64,000 nucleotides of DNA, taken from assembly GCF_000718165.1 (NCBI RefSeq), contig NZ_JOEY01000048.1, positions 62,001 to 126,000 of the forward strand, written 5' to 3'. The notes under the pieces were generated by a model. It ran no database searches and was not told the origin of the DNA. It saw only the letters and a program-made list of their open reading frames with translations. This stretch comes from Streptomyces fulvoviolaceus (GTDB lineage: Bacteria; Actinomycetota; Actinomycetes; Streptomycetales; Streptomycetaceae). The stretch's first letter is position 1, and every line of letters begins with the position of its first letter. This document shows, one piece after another, positions 18,483-27,080 of this stretch. Both the position numbers and the translations under genes were made by a program.

Positions 18483-19687
18483 CCGAGGGCCGCCTCCCGG
18501 TCGGCGGTGGCGGGCAGTCGTACGACGACCCGGAAGCCGCCGTCCGGACCCGGGCCGGTCTCGGCGCTGCCCCCGCAGGCGGTGGCCCGCTCCCGCAGGC
18601 CGATCAGCCCGTGCCCGCCCTGCGCGTGCGCGGGGCCCCTGCCGTCGTCGGTCACCGTGAGCGTCAACTCTCCCTCCCCCCAGTCGAGTTCCACCTCTGC
18701 GGAGGAAGCGTACGCGTGCTTCACGGTGTTGGTGAGGGCTTCCTGGACCGTGCGGTAGGCGGCGACCTCGGTGTCCGGGGGGAGCGGGCGCGGGCGGCCG
18801 GTGGAGTGGAGGCCGACCTCCAGGCCGGTGGAATCGGCGACCTGCCGGATCAGTGCGGGGAGCGCGGCGAGGTCGGGCTGCGGCAGGCGGGCCGGGCCGC
18901 CCGCCCGGCGCTCCTCGTCCTTCAACACACCCAGAATGCGGCGCAGTTGGGTCATCGCGTCCCGCCCGGCCGCCGCGATCGCGTCGAACGCCGCCTCGGC
19001 ACGCGCCGGATCACTGCGCACCACGACCGGTCCGGCCTCCGCCTGGACGACCATCAGGCTCACCGCGTGGGCCAGGATGTCGTGCATGTCCCGGGCGATC
19101 CGGGCGCGTTCCTGCGCGATCGCGCGCGCCGTGTCGGCCGCCCGCTCCCGCTCGAGGCGGCGGGCCCGGTCCTCGACCGCTGCGGTGTAGGCCCGTTGGA
19201 CCCGGGCCAGCACGCCGAGGCCGTAGGCGCAGATCATGCCGGTCACATGGAAGGCGTACTCGAAGGGCTCGGAGTGTTCCTTGTGCTGCATGGTCAGGAC
19301 GGCTCCGAGCAGCCAGCCCGCGAGCATCGTGCGCCGCTGCCAGGGCAGACCCCGGGCGGCCATCGCGTAGAGGACGACCAGCCCGCCGTACAGCACGTCC
19401 GGCGGCGGGGCGTGGTAGTACGCCATCGCCGTGGTGGCCAGCGACACCGCCCAGGCGGACGTGTAGGGGAAGCGCCGCCGCCACACCAGGGGAAGCGCCG
19501 TGGCGGCGCCGAGCAGCCAGCCCTGCAAGGAGAGCGGGTCGTCGCCCTCGTCGGGGAACATCCACTGCAGGGAGGCGGCGAACAGCACCAGGGCGGCGAG
19601 CGCCGAGTCGACGACGTACGGATTCGTCGTCCTCAGGCGAGCCACGACGCTGGAGAACGCGGGGGAGAACCAGGACCGTGCGGACAT
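18479..19687 (-). CDS. DesK/NarL-type sensor histidine kinase
   Basis: 402 residues from the ATG at 19687 (CGAGGAG site upstream); in-frame sequence further upstream is not used. About five hydrophobic segments span residues 20-170, with no large periplasmic sensor. The HisKA_3 dimerisation/phospho-acceptor box ARDMHDILAHAVSLMV has its His near residue 200. The HATPase_c domain follows (EALTNTVKHA, DDGRGP, GHGLIGLRERA). It forms a co-translated pair with the response regulator. The lack of an external domain suggests sensing in or near the membrane, as for cell-envelope-stress kinases. Confidence 0.94.
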   Translation of the reverse strand: MSARSWFSPAFSSVVARLRTTNPYVVDSALAALVLFAASLQWMFPDEGDDPLSLQGWLLGAATALPLVWRRRFPYTSAWAVSLATTAMAYYHAPPPDVLYGGLVVLYAMAARGLPWQRRTMLAGWLLGAVLTMQHKEHSEPFEYAFHVTGMICAYGLGVLARVQRAYTAAVEDRARRLERERAADTARAIAQERARIARDMHDILAHAVSLMVVQAEAGPVVVRSDPARAEAAFDAIAAAGRDAMTQLRRILGVLKDEERRAGGPARLPQPDLAALPALIRQVADSTGLEVGLHSTGRPRPLPPDTEVAAYRTVQEALTNTVKHAYASSAEVELDWGEGELTLTVTDDGRGPAHAQGGHGLIGLRERATACGGSAETGPGPDGGFRVVVRLPATADREAALG

Positions 19688-19875
19688 GGGCGGCTCCTCG
19701 GGGCGGGGCCGTTCCAGTATCACGACAGCCCAACGGCCGGGACCTCACCGGTGAGAGGGATATCGCCGCCTCCATTTGTGATCACTCCGATGCCGCGGAG
19801 CGGGAACCTCCACCCGGGGCATTCCCTCTCAGGAGTTGAAACAGAGCGTTCACCGCGTGTGCATGGTCTTGGACG

Positions 19876-19894
19876 GATGGTTGCGATCACCATC
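19876..19894. promoter_or_regulatory. Small inverted repeat upstream of the sulfatase gene
   Basis: GATGGT-TGCGATC-ACCATC, 40 bp before the sulfatase start, in the 246-bp divergent region between kinase and sulfatase genes. A TGTGATCAC near-palindrome lies about 100 bp further upstream. Either could be a regulator site. No other feature is seen in 19688-19933. Confidence 0.25.
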
Positions 19895-19933
19895 GGTTCA
19901 GCAGCCCGCATCGCCGTCCACCGGGGGATACGT

Positions 19934-21718
19934 ATGCCCAGCCGCCGCCGCTTCCTCACCGGGGCCGCCGCCGCGCCCGTCGCGCTCGCGGCCACCTCGG
20001 CGTGCGAGGCCGGCGACGAGACGCAGCGCGCGCTCGACAACAAGCAGGCCTCGGCCGTACCGGCAGTGCAGTCCCCGTCGGGCAGGCTCAACTTCGTCGT
20101 GATCCTCGCCGACGACCTCGGCTACGGCGAACTCGGCTCCTACGGCCAGAAACTGATCCAGACACCCCGCCTGGACGCCCTCGCCGCCGACGGCCTGCGC
20201 TTCACCGACGCCTACGCGGCCGCCCCGGTGTGCGCGCCCTCGCGCTGCTCGCTGCTGACCGGGCTGCACAGCGGGCACGCGACCGTGCGGGAGAACCCGT
20301 GGGGCCCGGGCGGCCAAGGCGCCCTGACCGACCGGGACTTCACCTTCGCCGAGGCGCTGCGGACGCTCGGCTACCGCACCGGCGCCATCGGCAAGTGGGG
20401 CTTCGGGCCGGAGGCGCCGGACCAGCCGAGCCACCCCAACTCCCGTGGTTTCGAGGAGTTCTACGGCTACCTCACCCACCACCACGCCCACGACTACTTC
20501 CCCGAGTACCTGTGGCACAACGGCACCCGCGAGGAGATTCCCGACAACAAGGGCGGCGCCCGCGAGGTCTACGCACCCGACCTCATCGAGGAACGCGCGC
20601 TGAGCTTCATCGACGCCCACCGGGACGAGCCGTTCCTGCTCTACCTCGCCCCGACCGTGCCGCACGCCCCCAGCCAGGACCCGGACGCCGGCGAGTACGC
20701 CGACCGGCCCTGGACCGGCCCGAACAAGCGGCACGCCGCCCAGGTCACCTCCTTCGACACCCTCGTCGGCCGTGTCACCGACCGGCTCACCGAACGCGGC
20801 ATCGCCGGGCGCACCGTCGTCCTCGTCACCAGCGACAACGGACCCCATGAGGAGGGCGGCACCGATCCCGAACTCTTCGACGGCAACGGCCCGTTGCGCG
20901 GCATCAAGCGGAACCTCTACGAGGGCGGCATCCGCGTCCCGTTCATCGCCTGGTCCCCGCGGCACATCCCGTCCGGCACCACGGACCGTCCCACCCCGCT
21001 CACCGACCTGCTGCCCACCCTCGCCGACCTCGCGGGCGCGCCCGCCCCGACGGACGTCGACGGACTCTCGCTCGCCCCGCTGCTGCGCGGCCGCGCGAAC
21101 GCCGCCCGCCACGACAGCCTGTACTTCTACCGCAACCACGCCGGTGTCACCCCGCGTTCCGACGCCGCCGACCAGGGCCGGGGCCGCCGTCTCGCGGAGG
21201 CGCTGCGGCGCGGCGACCTGAAGGCGGTCCGGTTCGCACCGGGACAGAACCGCCGCGTCCCCGACGGCCAGTGGGAGGTCGAGCTGTACGACCTCGCCCG
21301 GGACCCCGGCGAGCAACGCGACCTCGCGGCGGCGCGGCCCGCCCAGGCCGATGCGCTGATGAAGCTGATGCGCGAGTCATGGGTACCGACGTATCGGCGC
21401 ACGCCCTTCGGCATCACCCTTGAAGTCACCGGTCAGGGCCCGGAGTTCACGGTCACCGCCACCCTCGCCAACGGCTCCGCGCGCCCCTGGAACGCGCCCC
21501 GGCTCACCCTCGACGCACCGAGCGGCTGGAAACTGCGCGCCCTGGCCCCGGTCACCGCGGCCCACCTGAACGCGGGCGAACACCTCACGACCCGCTGGCA
21601 AGTCACCCGCGCCCAGGTCTCGACGGGCACGACGCTCGTCTGCCGGGGCACGGCACATCACGGGGAGGACGAGGTGGCGTACACGGCCACGGTGACGGCC
21701 ACCGGGTCGCGTACGTGA
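19934..21718 (+). CDS. Tat-exported arylsulfatase-family sulfatase
   Basis: Hydrolyses sulfate esters outside the membrane. The ATG at 19934 with a GGGGGATA site gives 594 residues; a long upstream open frame is non-homologous. The leader is a twin-arginine signal (SRRRFLTGAAAAPVALA) with a possible lipobox ending TSAC. The sulfatase fold starts FVVILADDLGYGELG (metal Asp60/61). Cys100 in CAPSRCSLLTG fits the C-x-P-S-R code for conversion to formylglycine. Later motifs are GAIGKWGFG and TSDNGPHEEGG. About 100 C-terminal residues form an extra beta-rich domain like NEW3 domains of glycosidases. The physiological substrate is unknown; the end is only 7 nt from the convergent IclR stop. Confidence 0.93.
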   Translation: MPSRRRFLTGAAAAPVALAATSACEAGDETQRALDNKQASAVPAVQSPSGRLNFVVILADDLGYGELGSYGQKLIQTPRLDALAADGLRFTDAYAAAPVCAPSRCSLLTGLHSGHATVRENPWGPGGQGALTDRDFTFAEALRTLGYRTGAIGKWGFGPEAPDQPSHPNSRGFEEFYGYLTHHHAHDYFPEYLWHNGTREEIPDNKGGAREVYAPDLIEERALSFIDAHRDEPFLLYLAPTVPHAPSQDPDAGEYADRPWTGPNKRHAAQVTSFDTLVGRVTDRLTERGIAGRTVVLVTSDNGPHEEGGTDPELFDGNGPLRGIKRNLYEGGIRVPFIAWSPRHIPSGTTDRPTPLTDLLPTLADLAGAPAPTDVDGLSLAPLLRGRANAARHDSLYFYRNHAGVTPRSDAADQGRGRRLAEALRRGDLKAVRFAPGQNRRVPDGQWEVELYDLARDPGEQRDLAAARPAQADALMKLMRESWVPTYRRTPFGITLEVTGQGPEFTVTATLANGSARPWNAPRLTLDAPSGWKLRALAPVTAAHLNAGEHLTTRWQVTRAQVSTGTTLVCRGTAHHGEDEVAYTATVTATGSRT

Positions 21719-21725
21719 GCCGGCC

Positions 21726-22481
21726 TCAGTGCGGCTGCGGCCGCCACCCGAGCGCCCGAGAGATCCCGAGCGCCGCGAGCCGCACCGCCGGGATCAACAC
21801 CGGTACCTGGGCGTCGGATTGGGGCACCACGACCGACACGGCGGCGACCACCGTCCCGTCCGGCCCGCGCACGGGGGCGGCCACCGACAGGGCGTCGTCC
21901 GTGACCTGACGGCTGCTCACCGCCACGCCCGTGCGCCGCACTTCGGCCAGCACCCGGCGCAGCTTCCCCGGATCGGTGATCGTGTACGGCGTGAAGATGG
22001 CCAGCGGCTCCGCGCAGTACTCCTCCTGGGCCTGCGGATCGCCGTGCGCCAGCAGCACGAGTCCGACCCCGGTGGCGTGCAGCGGCCAGCGCGCCCCGAC
22101 GCGGATGTGCACACCGACCGAGGAACGCCCCGCGATCCACTCGATGTACACGACGTCCGACCCGTCCCGCACCGCCAGCTGCACGTTCTCGTGCGTGGCT
22201 TCGTACAGGTCCTCCAGGTACGGCAGCGCGAGCTGTCGCAGCCCGACCCCGCGCGGTGCCAGCGCGGCGACCTCCCACAGCCTTAGCCCCACGTGGTAGA
22301 CGCCGGAGGCGTCCCGCTCCAGGGCGCCCCACGCGGTGAGGGCCCCGGTCAGCCGGTGCGTGGTGGTCAGCGTCAGGCCGGCCCGCCGGCTGATGTCCGA
22401 CAGGGACAGCGCCGGGTGCTCGTGGTCGAACGCGGCGAGCACGGACAGCAGCCGGTCGGGCGCGGAGCGGACGTCGGTCAT
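21726..22481 (-). CDS. IclR-family transcriptional regulator
   Basis: 251 residues from the ATG at 22481. An N-terminal winged helix (LSLSDISRRAGLTLTTTHRLTGALTAWGAL) precedes the IclR effector domain (GLRLWEVAAL, HATGVGLVLLAHGD, VVAAVSVVVP). IclR proteins usually bind aromatic or short organic acids. The start overlaps the MarR gene stop (ATGA), so both regulators come from one transcript, divergent from the SDR-amidohydrolase-ligase-MaoC operon that they probably control. Confidence 0.92.
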   Translation of the reverse strand: MTDVRSAPDRLLSVLAAFDHEHPALSLSDISRRAGLTLTTTHRLTGALTAWGALERDASGVYHVGLRLWEVAALAPRGVGLRQLALPYLEDLYEATHENVQLAVRDGSDVVYIEWIAGRSSVGVHIRVGARWPLHATGVGLVLLAHGDPQAQEEYCAEPLAIFTPYTITDPGKLRRVLAEVRRTGVAVSSRQVTDDALSVAAPVRGPDGTVVAAVSVVVPQSDAQVPVLIPAVRLAALGISRALGWRPQPH

Positions 22482-23041
22482 GGCTGGTTGAGGCCGTCTT
22501 CCGCGATCCGCCGCAGCAGCGTGTGCAGGGTGTCGCGTTCGGTCGCGTCGAGGGGGCCCAGAAGATCGTTGGTCACGCGCAGGCCCGCCTCGTCCGTGTC
22601 CCGCAGGAAGGTGCGGCCGTCCTCGCTGAGCACGACGATCCGGCTGCGGCGGTCGTCGGGGGAGGGGCGGCGCTCGGCGAAGCCCAGCTTCTCCAGGTCG
22701 TCGACCAGGCCGACGATCGCGCTCGGGTCGTAGCCGAGCTGCGCGCTCAGCTCGCGCTGGAGCACACCGTCGGAGGTGGCGAGGAAGCGCAGCACCGCGT
22801 AGTGGCGCAGGCGCAGGCCCGACTCCTGCAGGAACGTGTTGAACAGCTGCCCCGAGCGCAGTCCCAGGCGGTACAGCAGATAGCCGGTGTCCGCGTGCAG
22901 CCCGCGCATCCACGGTTCGTCCGCGTCGATCGTGTCCGGGTTCGTGACGTGCTGGCGTGTGATGGCGGGCTCCCTGGTCTCGGTCCCGGTCTCGGTCCCT
23001 CGGGTCGGTACGACATGCAGATTCCAGCATGACGCACTCAT
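22478..23041 (-). CDS. MarR-family transcriptional regulator
   Basis: 187 residues from the ATG at 23041. The winged-helix core runs from about residue 55 (YRLGLRSGQLFNTFLQESGLRL) through the recognition region (ALRFLATSDGVLQRELSAQLGYDPSAIVGLVDDLEKLG) to the wing (RRPSPDDRRSRIVVLSEDG). The first 40 residues are variable, and no ribosome site precedes the ATG, so the message may be leaderless or the start misplaced; no later start codon is suitable. Upstream lies a near-perfect dyad fitting MarR autoregulation. Confidence 0.9.
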   Translation of the reverse strand: MSASCWNLHVVPTRGTETGTETREPAITRQHVTNPDTIDADEPWMRGLHADTGYLLYRLGLRSGQLFNTFLQESGLRLRHYAVLRFLATSDGVLQRELSAQLGYDPSAIVGLVDDLEKLGFAERRPSPDDRRSRIVVLSEDGRTFLRDTDEAGLRVTNDLLGPLDATERDTLHTLLRRIAEDGLNQP

Positions 23042-23056
23042 AGGTCAACAACAACT

Positions 23057-23122
23057 ATTGACGTCGACAATGATTGCTCTTAGCTTCGATCTCGTAGCCG
23101 CAGCACGCGTCTCGTAGCCGCA
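23057..23122. promoter_or_regulatory. Candidate MarR dyad and 20-bp-phased direct repeats
   Basis: ATTGACGTCGACAAT (23057-23071) is palindromic except for one pair and lies 16 bp upstream of marR. Next to it CTCGTAGCCGCA occurs at 23091-23102 and 23111-23122, exactly 20 bp apart, before the SDR gene. Together they could be separate sites for the MarR and IclR regulators in the divergent promoter. Confidence 0.5.
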
Positions 23123-23154
23123 CCACCCGCATCAGCTCGTGAAGGGACTCATCC

Positions 23155-24072
23155 GTGCCCAGCATCGATCTCACCGGCAAGGTCGCCGTCGTCACCGGCA
23201 GTGGCCGGGGCCTCGGCCTCGCCTACGCGCACGCCCTGGCCGCCCACGGCGCCTCCGTGGTCGTCAACGACGTCGACGAGGCCGTGGCCGAGGCGGCCGT
23301 GAAGTCCATCACCGAGGCGGGCGGCACGGCCGTCGCCGAGGTCGTCCCGGTCGGCACCACCGAGGCCGCGGAAGCGCTGGTCAACCGCGCGGTCGAGGAG
23401 TTCGGACGCCTGGACATCCTGGTCACCAACGCGGGCATCCTGCGCGACAAGGTGCTGTGGAAGATGTCCGACGAGGACTTCGACGCGGTGATCACCACTC
23501 ACCTCAAGGGCACCTTCACCTGCGCCCGCGCCGCCGCCGTCCGGATGCGCGAGCAGGGCGAGGGCGGCACCCTGATCCTGGTCGGCTCCCCGGCCGGACA
23601 GCGCGGCAACTTCGGGCAGACGAACTACGCCGCCGCCAAGGCCGGCATCGCCGCGTTCGCCCGCACCTGGTCGATGGAGCTGGGCCGCGCGAACATCACC
23701 GTCAACGCGATCGTGCCGGTCGCCGCGACCGCGATGACCGAGACGATCCCGGCCTTCGCCCCGTACATCGAGGCCCTTCGCAATGGCCAGGCGTTCCCCG
23801 ACTTCCTCCGCAAGGGCGAGGGCTTCGGCACCCCCGAGGACTGCGCCGCCCTCGTCCCGTTCCTCGCCTCCGAGGCCGCCCGCGGCATCACCGGCCAGGC
23901 CATCGGCATCGGCGGCGACAAGGTGGCACTCTGGTCGCATCCGCAGGAGATCAAGACGGCCTACGCCGACGGCGGCTGGACCCCCGAGACCCTGGCCGAC
24001 GCCTTCCCCACGTCGGTCGGTGCCGAGCTCCAGTCGGTCGGTATCCCGGCCCCCAAGTTCCCGGAGGCCTGA
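23155..24072 (+). CDS. SDR-family oxidoreductase (3-hydroxyacyl-CoA dehydrogenase / 3-oxoacyl reductase-like)
   Basis: 305 residues from a GTG at 23155 preceded by GAAGGGAC. It is a Rossmann short-chain dehydrogenase: TGSGRGLG nucleotide motif near residues 15-22, NNAG-equivalent VTNAGILRD, catalytic Ser in VGSPAG, and YAAAK. The C-terminus (about residues 245-305) is longer than FabG and resembles the dehydrogenase unit of multifunctional beta-oxidation proteins. As first gene of an operon with acyl-CoA ligase and MaoC hydratase, it probably oxidises the beta-hydroxyacyl-CoA formed by the latter. Confidence 0.88.
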   Translation: MPSIDLTGKVAVVTGSGRGLGLAYAHALAAHGASVVVNDVDEAVAEAAVKSITEAGGTAVAEVVPVGTTEAAEALVNRAVEEFGRLDILVTNAGILRDKVLWKMSDEDFDAVITTHLKGTFTCARAAAVRMREQGEGGTLILVGSPAGQRGNFGQTNYAAAKAGIAAFARTWSMELGRANITVNAIVPVAATAMTETIPAFAPYIEALRNGQAFPDFLRKGEGFGTPEDCAALVPFLASEAARGITGQAIGIGGDKVALWSHPQEIKTAYADGGWTPETLADAFPTSVGAELQSVGIPAPKFPEA

Positions 24073-24074
24073 CC

Positions 24075-24959
24075 ATGACGACCCTCAACGTCGAGGATCT
24101 CGTCGCGATCGACGTCCACACCCACGCGGAGGTGTCCTCCAAGGGCCACTCCTCCCTGGACGAGGACCTGCACGACGCCTCCTCCGCCTACTTCAAGGTG
24201 GAGGGCAAGCGGAAGCCGACCCTTCAGGAGACGGCCGCCTACTACCGCGAGCGGAAGATGGCCGCCGTGATCTTCACGGTGGACGCCGAGTCCGCGACCG
24301 GCACCGCGCCCGTCCCCAACGAGGAGGTCGCGGAGGCCGCCGCCGCCAACTCGGACGTCCTCATCCCCTTCGCCTCCATCGACCCCTTCCGCGGCAAGGC
24401 GGGCGTCAAGCAGGCCCGCCGCCTGGTCGAGGAGTACGGGGTGAAGGGCTTCAAGTTCCACCCCAGCATCCAGGGCTTCTTCCCCAACGACCGCTCGGTG
24501 GCGTACGACCTCTACGAGGTCATCGAGGAGACCGGCACCATCGCTCTGTTCCACACGGGTCAGACGGGCATCGGCGCCGGAGTCCCCGGCGGGGGCGGCA
24601 TCAGGCTGAAGTACTCGAACCCGCTGCACGTGGACGACGTGGCGGCCGACTTCCCGCACCTGAAGATCATCCTGGCGCACCCGTCCTTCCCCTGGCAGGA
24701 CGAGGCCCTCGCCGTCGCCACGCACAAGCCGGGCGTGCACATCGACCTCTCCGGCTGGTCTCCGAAGTACTTCCCGCCGCAGCTCGTGCAGTACGCGAAC
24801 ACGCTGCTCAAGGACAAGGTGCTCTTCGGCTCGGACTTCCCCGTCCTCACCCCCGACCGCTGGCTCGCCGACTTCGCGAAGCTGCCGATCAAGGACGAGG
24901 TCCGGCCGAAGATCCTCAAGGAGAACGCCGCCCGCCTGCTCGGGCTGACGAAGTCGTAA
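24075..24959 (+). CDS. Amidohydrolase-2-family metal-dependent hydrolase/decarboxylase
   Basis: 294 residues, starting 2 nt after the SDR stop. It has the TIM-barrel amidohydrolase signature: VAIDVHTHAE (HxH, near residues 14-18), GFKFHPSIQG with the mid-barrel His, IILAHPSFPW and the metal Asp in LFGSDFPV. The family includes gamma-resorcylate and other aromatic carboxylate decarboxylases and lactonases. The neighbours suggest hydrolysis or decarboxylation of a catabolic intermediate, but the substrate cannot be assigned. Confidence 0.9.
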   Translation: MTTLNVEDLVAIDVHTHAEVSSKGHSSLDEDLHDASSAYFKVEGKRKPTLQETAAYYRERKMAAVIFTVDAESATGTAPVPNEEVAEAAAANSDVLIPFASIDPFRGKAGVKQARRLVEEYGVKGFKFHPSIQGFFPNDRSVAYDLYEVIEETGTIALFHTGQTGIGAGVPGGGGIRLKYSNPLHVDDVAADFPHLKIILAHPSFPWQDEALAVATHKPGVHIDLSGWSPKYFPPQLVQYANTLLKDKVLFGSDFPVLTPDRWLADFAKLPIKDEVRPKILKENAARLLGLTKS

Positions 24960-24971
24960 GGGGCGTAGAAG

Positions 24972-26474
24972 ATGCGCAACGAGGGACTGGGGTCGTGGCC
25001 CGCACGCCGGGCCCGCAAGACCCCGCACCGCACCGCCCTGGTCCACGGCGAGCAGTCGACCGACTACGGCACCCTGCACACCCGCACCACCCGCCTCGCC
25101 CACGCCCTGCGCGCCCGGGGCATCCGGCGCGGCGACCGCATCGCCTACCTCGGCCCGAACCACCCCTCCTACCTGGAGACACTGTTCGCGGCGGGCGTCC
25201 TCGGCGCGGTCTTCGTCCCGCTCAACACCCGGCTCGCCGGGCCCGAGGTCGCGTACCAGCTGGCCGACTCCGGCGCCAAGGCGCTCGTCTACGGCCCGTC
25301 GTTCCAGGGGCTGGTCGCGGGGCTGCCGGGCAGCACCGACGTCCGTACGTACGTCGAGGTCGGCGCCGAGTACGAGGAGGCGCTGGCGCAGGCCGGGACC
25401 GACCCCATCGACGAGCCGGTCGCTCCCGACGACACCTGCATCATCATGTACACCTCGGGCACGACGGGCCGCCCCAAGGGCGCGATGCTCACCCACGGCA
25501 ACCTGACCTGGAACGCGATCAACGTCCTCGTCGACACCGACCTGATCGCCGACGAACGCGCCCTGGTATCCGCCCCGTTGTTCCACACGGCAGGGCTGAA
25601 CATGCTCACCCTGCCGGTCCTGCTCAAGGGCGGCACCTGCGTCCTGGTCGAGGCCTTCGACCCGAGCGCGACCTTCGACCTGATCGAACGGCACCGGATC
25701 ACCTTCATGTTCGGGGTGCCGACGATGTTCGAGCAGGTGGCCCGGCATCCGCGCTGGGCCGACGCGGACCTGTCCTCGCTGCGCATCCTCACCTGCGGCG
25801 GCTCCCCGGTGTCGACACCGCTGATCGCCGCCTACCAGGAGCGGGGCCTCACCTTCCTCCAGGGCTACGGCATGACGGAGGCGTCCCCCGGCACGCTGTT
25901 CCTGGACGCGGAACACGCGGTCAGCAAGGCGGGCTCGGCGGGCGTGCCGCACTTCTTCAGCGACGTACGTGTCGTACGGCCGGACTTCGCGCCGGTCGAC
26001 ATCGGCGAGACCGGCGAGGTCGTGGTCCGTGGGCCGCACGTCATGCCCGGCTACTGGGGACTGCCCGAGGAGACGGCCGCCTCCTTCGCCGACGGCTGGT
26101 TCCGCAGCGGGGACGCGGCCCGCGTCGACGAGGACGGGTACGTCCACATCGTCGACCGCATCAAGGACATGATCATCTCCGGGGGCGAGAACATCTACCC
26201 CGCCGAGATCGAGGACCTGCTCCTCGGCCACCCGGACATCGTCGAGTGCGCGGTCATCGGCGTGCCCGACGACAAGTGGGGCGAGGTGCCGCGCGCGGTC
26301 GTCGTGCCCCGCGAGGGGGCCTCGCTGGACCCCGACGAGGTGCTGGCCTCCCTGTCCGGACAGCTCGCCAAGTACAAGATCCCCAAGTCGGTGGTGGTCG
26401 CGGACGAACTCCCGCGCACCGCCTCCGGAAAGCTCCTCAAGGCCCGGGTGCGCAAGCGCTTCGGAAGCCACTGA
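24972..26474 (+). CDS. AMP-forming acyl-CoA ligase (class I adenylate-forming)
   Basis: Activates a carboxylic acid to its CoA thioester. 500 residues from an ATG 12 nt after the amidohydrolase gene. The P-loop YTSGTTGRPKGA (about residues 160-171), YGMTEAS (about 298), the GDAARVDEDGYVHIVDR hinge and the C-terminal catalytic Lys in PRTASGKLLK are all present. The size and sequence resemble medium/long-chain fatty acid or aromatic acid ligases. In this operon it would provide the CoA ester for MaoC hydration and SDR oxidation. Confidence 0.93.
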   Translation: MRNEGLGSWPARRARKTPHRTALVHGEQSTDYGTLHTRTTRLAHALRARGIRRGDRIAYLGPNHPSYLETLFAAGVLGAVFVPLNTRLAGPEVAYQLADSGAKALVYGPSFQGLVAGLPGSTDVRTYVEVGAEYEEALAQAGTDPIDEPVAPDDTCIIMYTSGTTGRPKGAMLTHGNLTWNAINVLVDTDLIADERALVSAPLFHTAGLNMLTLPVLLKGGTCVLVEAFDPSATFDLIERHRITFMFGVPTMFEQVARHPRWADADLSSLRILTCGGSPVSTPLIAAYQERGLTFLQGYGMTEASPGTLFLDAEHAVSKAGSAGVPHFFSDVRVVRPDFAPVDIGETGEVVVRGPHVMPGYWGLPEETAASFADGWFRSGDAARVDEDGYVHIVDRIKDMIISGGENIYPAEIEDLLLGHPDIVECAVIGVPDDKWGEVPRAVVVPREGASLDPDEVLASLSGQLAKYKIPKSVVVADELPRTASGKLLKARVRKRFGSH

Positions 26475-26507
26475 CGTCCTTTGACTCCCTTAAGGAAAAG
26501 GTTACTC

Positions 26508-26963
26508 ATGAGCATCACCGTCAACGGCCTCGACGAACTGAAGAAGCTCGCGGGCAGCGACCTCGGCACCAGTGAGTGGATCGAGATCACGCAGGAGCGC
26601 ATCAACACCTTCGCCGACGCGACCGGCGACCACCAGTGGATCCACGTGGACCCCGAGAAGGCCGCGGAAGGCCCCTTCGGCGCCCCGATAGCCCACGGTT
26701 ACCTGACGCTCTCCCTCTTCATCCCGCTGTTCACCGAGCTGCTGGACGTCCAGGGCGTCACGACGAAGGTCAACTACGGCCTGAACAAGGTGCGTTTCCC
26801 CTCCCCGGTGAAGGTCGGCTCGCGCATCCGACTGGTCGGGAAGCTCGCCGATGTCGAGGAGGTGCCGGGCGGCGTGCAGATCACCGTCGACGGCACGATC
26901 GAGATCGAGGGCGCCCCGAAGCCGGCGGCGGTGCTGCAGAGTCTGTCGCGGTTCTACGCGTAA
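26508..26963 (+). CDS. MaoC-family enoyl-CoA hydratase
   Basis: 151 residues from the ATG at 26508, preceded by AAGGAAAAGG. It is a single hot-dog domain with the R-hydratase catalytic pattern: FADATGDHQWIHVDPEKA followed by IAHGYLTLSLF. It hydrates 2-enoyl-CoA esters. Last gene of the four-gene operon; a repeat element with a terminator-like hairpin follows at once. Confidence 0.93.
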   Translation: MSITVNGLDELKKLAGSDLGTSEWIEITQERINTFADATGDHQWIHVDPEKAAEGPFGAPIAHGYLTLSLFIPLFTELLDVQGVTTKVNYGLNKVRFPSPVKVGSRIRLVGKLADVEEVPGGVQITVDGTIEIEGAPKPAAVLQSLSRFYA

Positions 26964-27080
26964 GCGCTCCGCTGGAGGTGCCGCGATGTGCCGTCGTTCG
27001 TCTGCGGCTGCATCGTGGCTGGTCGCACCCCGCGGCGGAGCCGCATATCGATGCAGCCCCGCGCCCCTTTGGGGCGCTGC
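26964..27080. repeat. Dispersed Streptomyces intergenic repeat, copy 3, with terminator hairpin
   Basis: Fills the gap between convergent maoC and the secreted-protein gene. It shares CGCTCCGCTGG, GATGTGCCGTCGTTCG and CTGCGG with copy 1 and the GCGGCGGAGCCGCAT module with copy 2. It ends with GCGCCCC-TTT-GGGGCGC (27061-27077), a perfect 7-bp stem. Confidence 0.75.
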
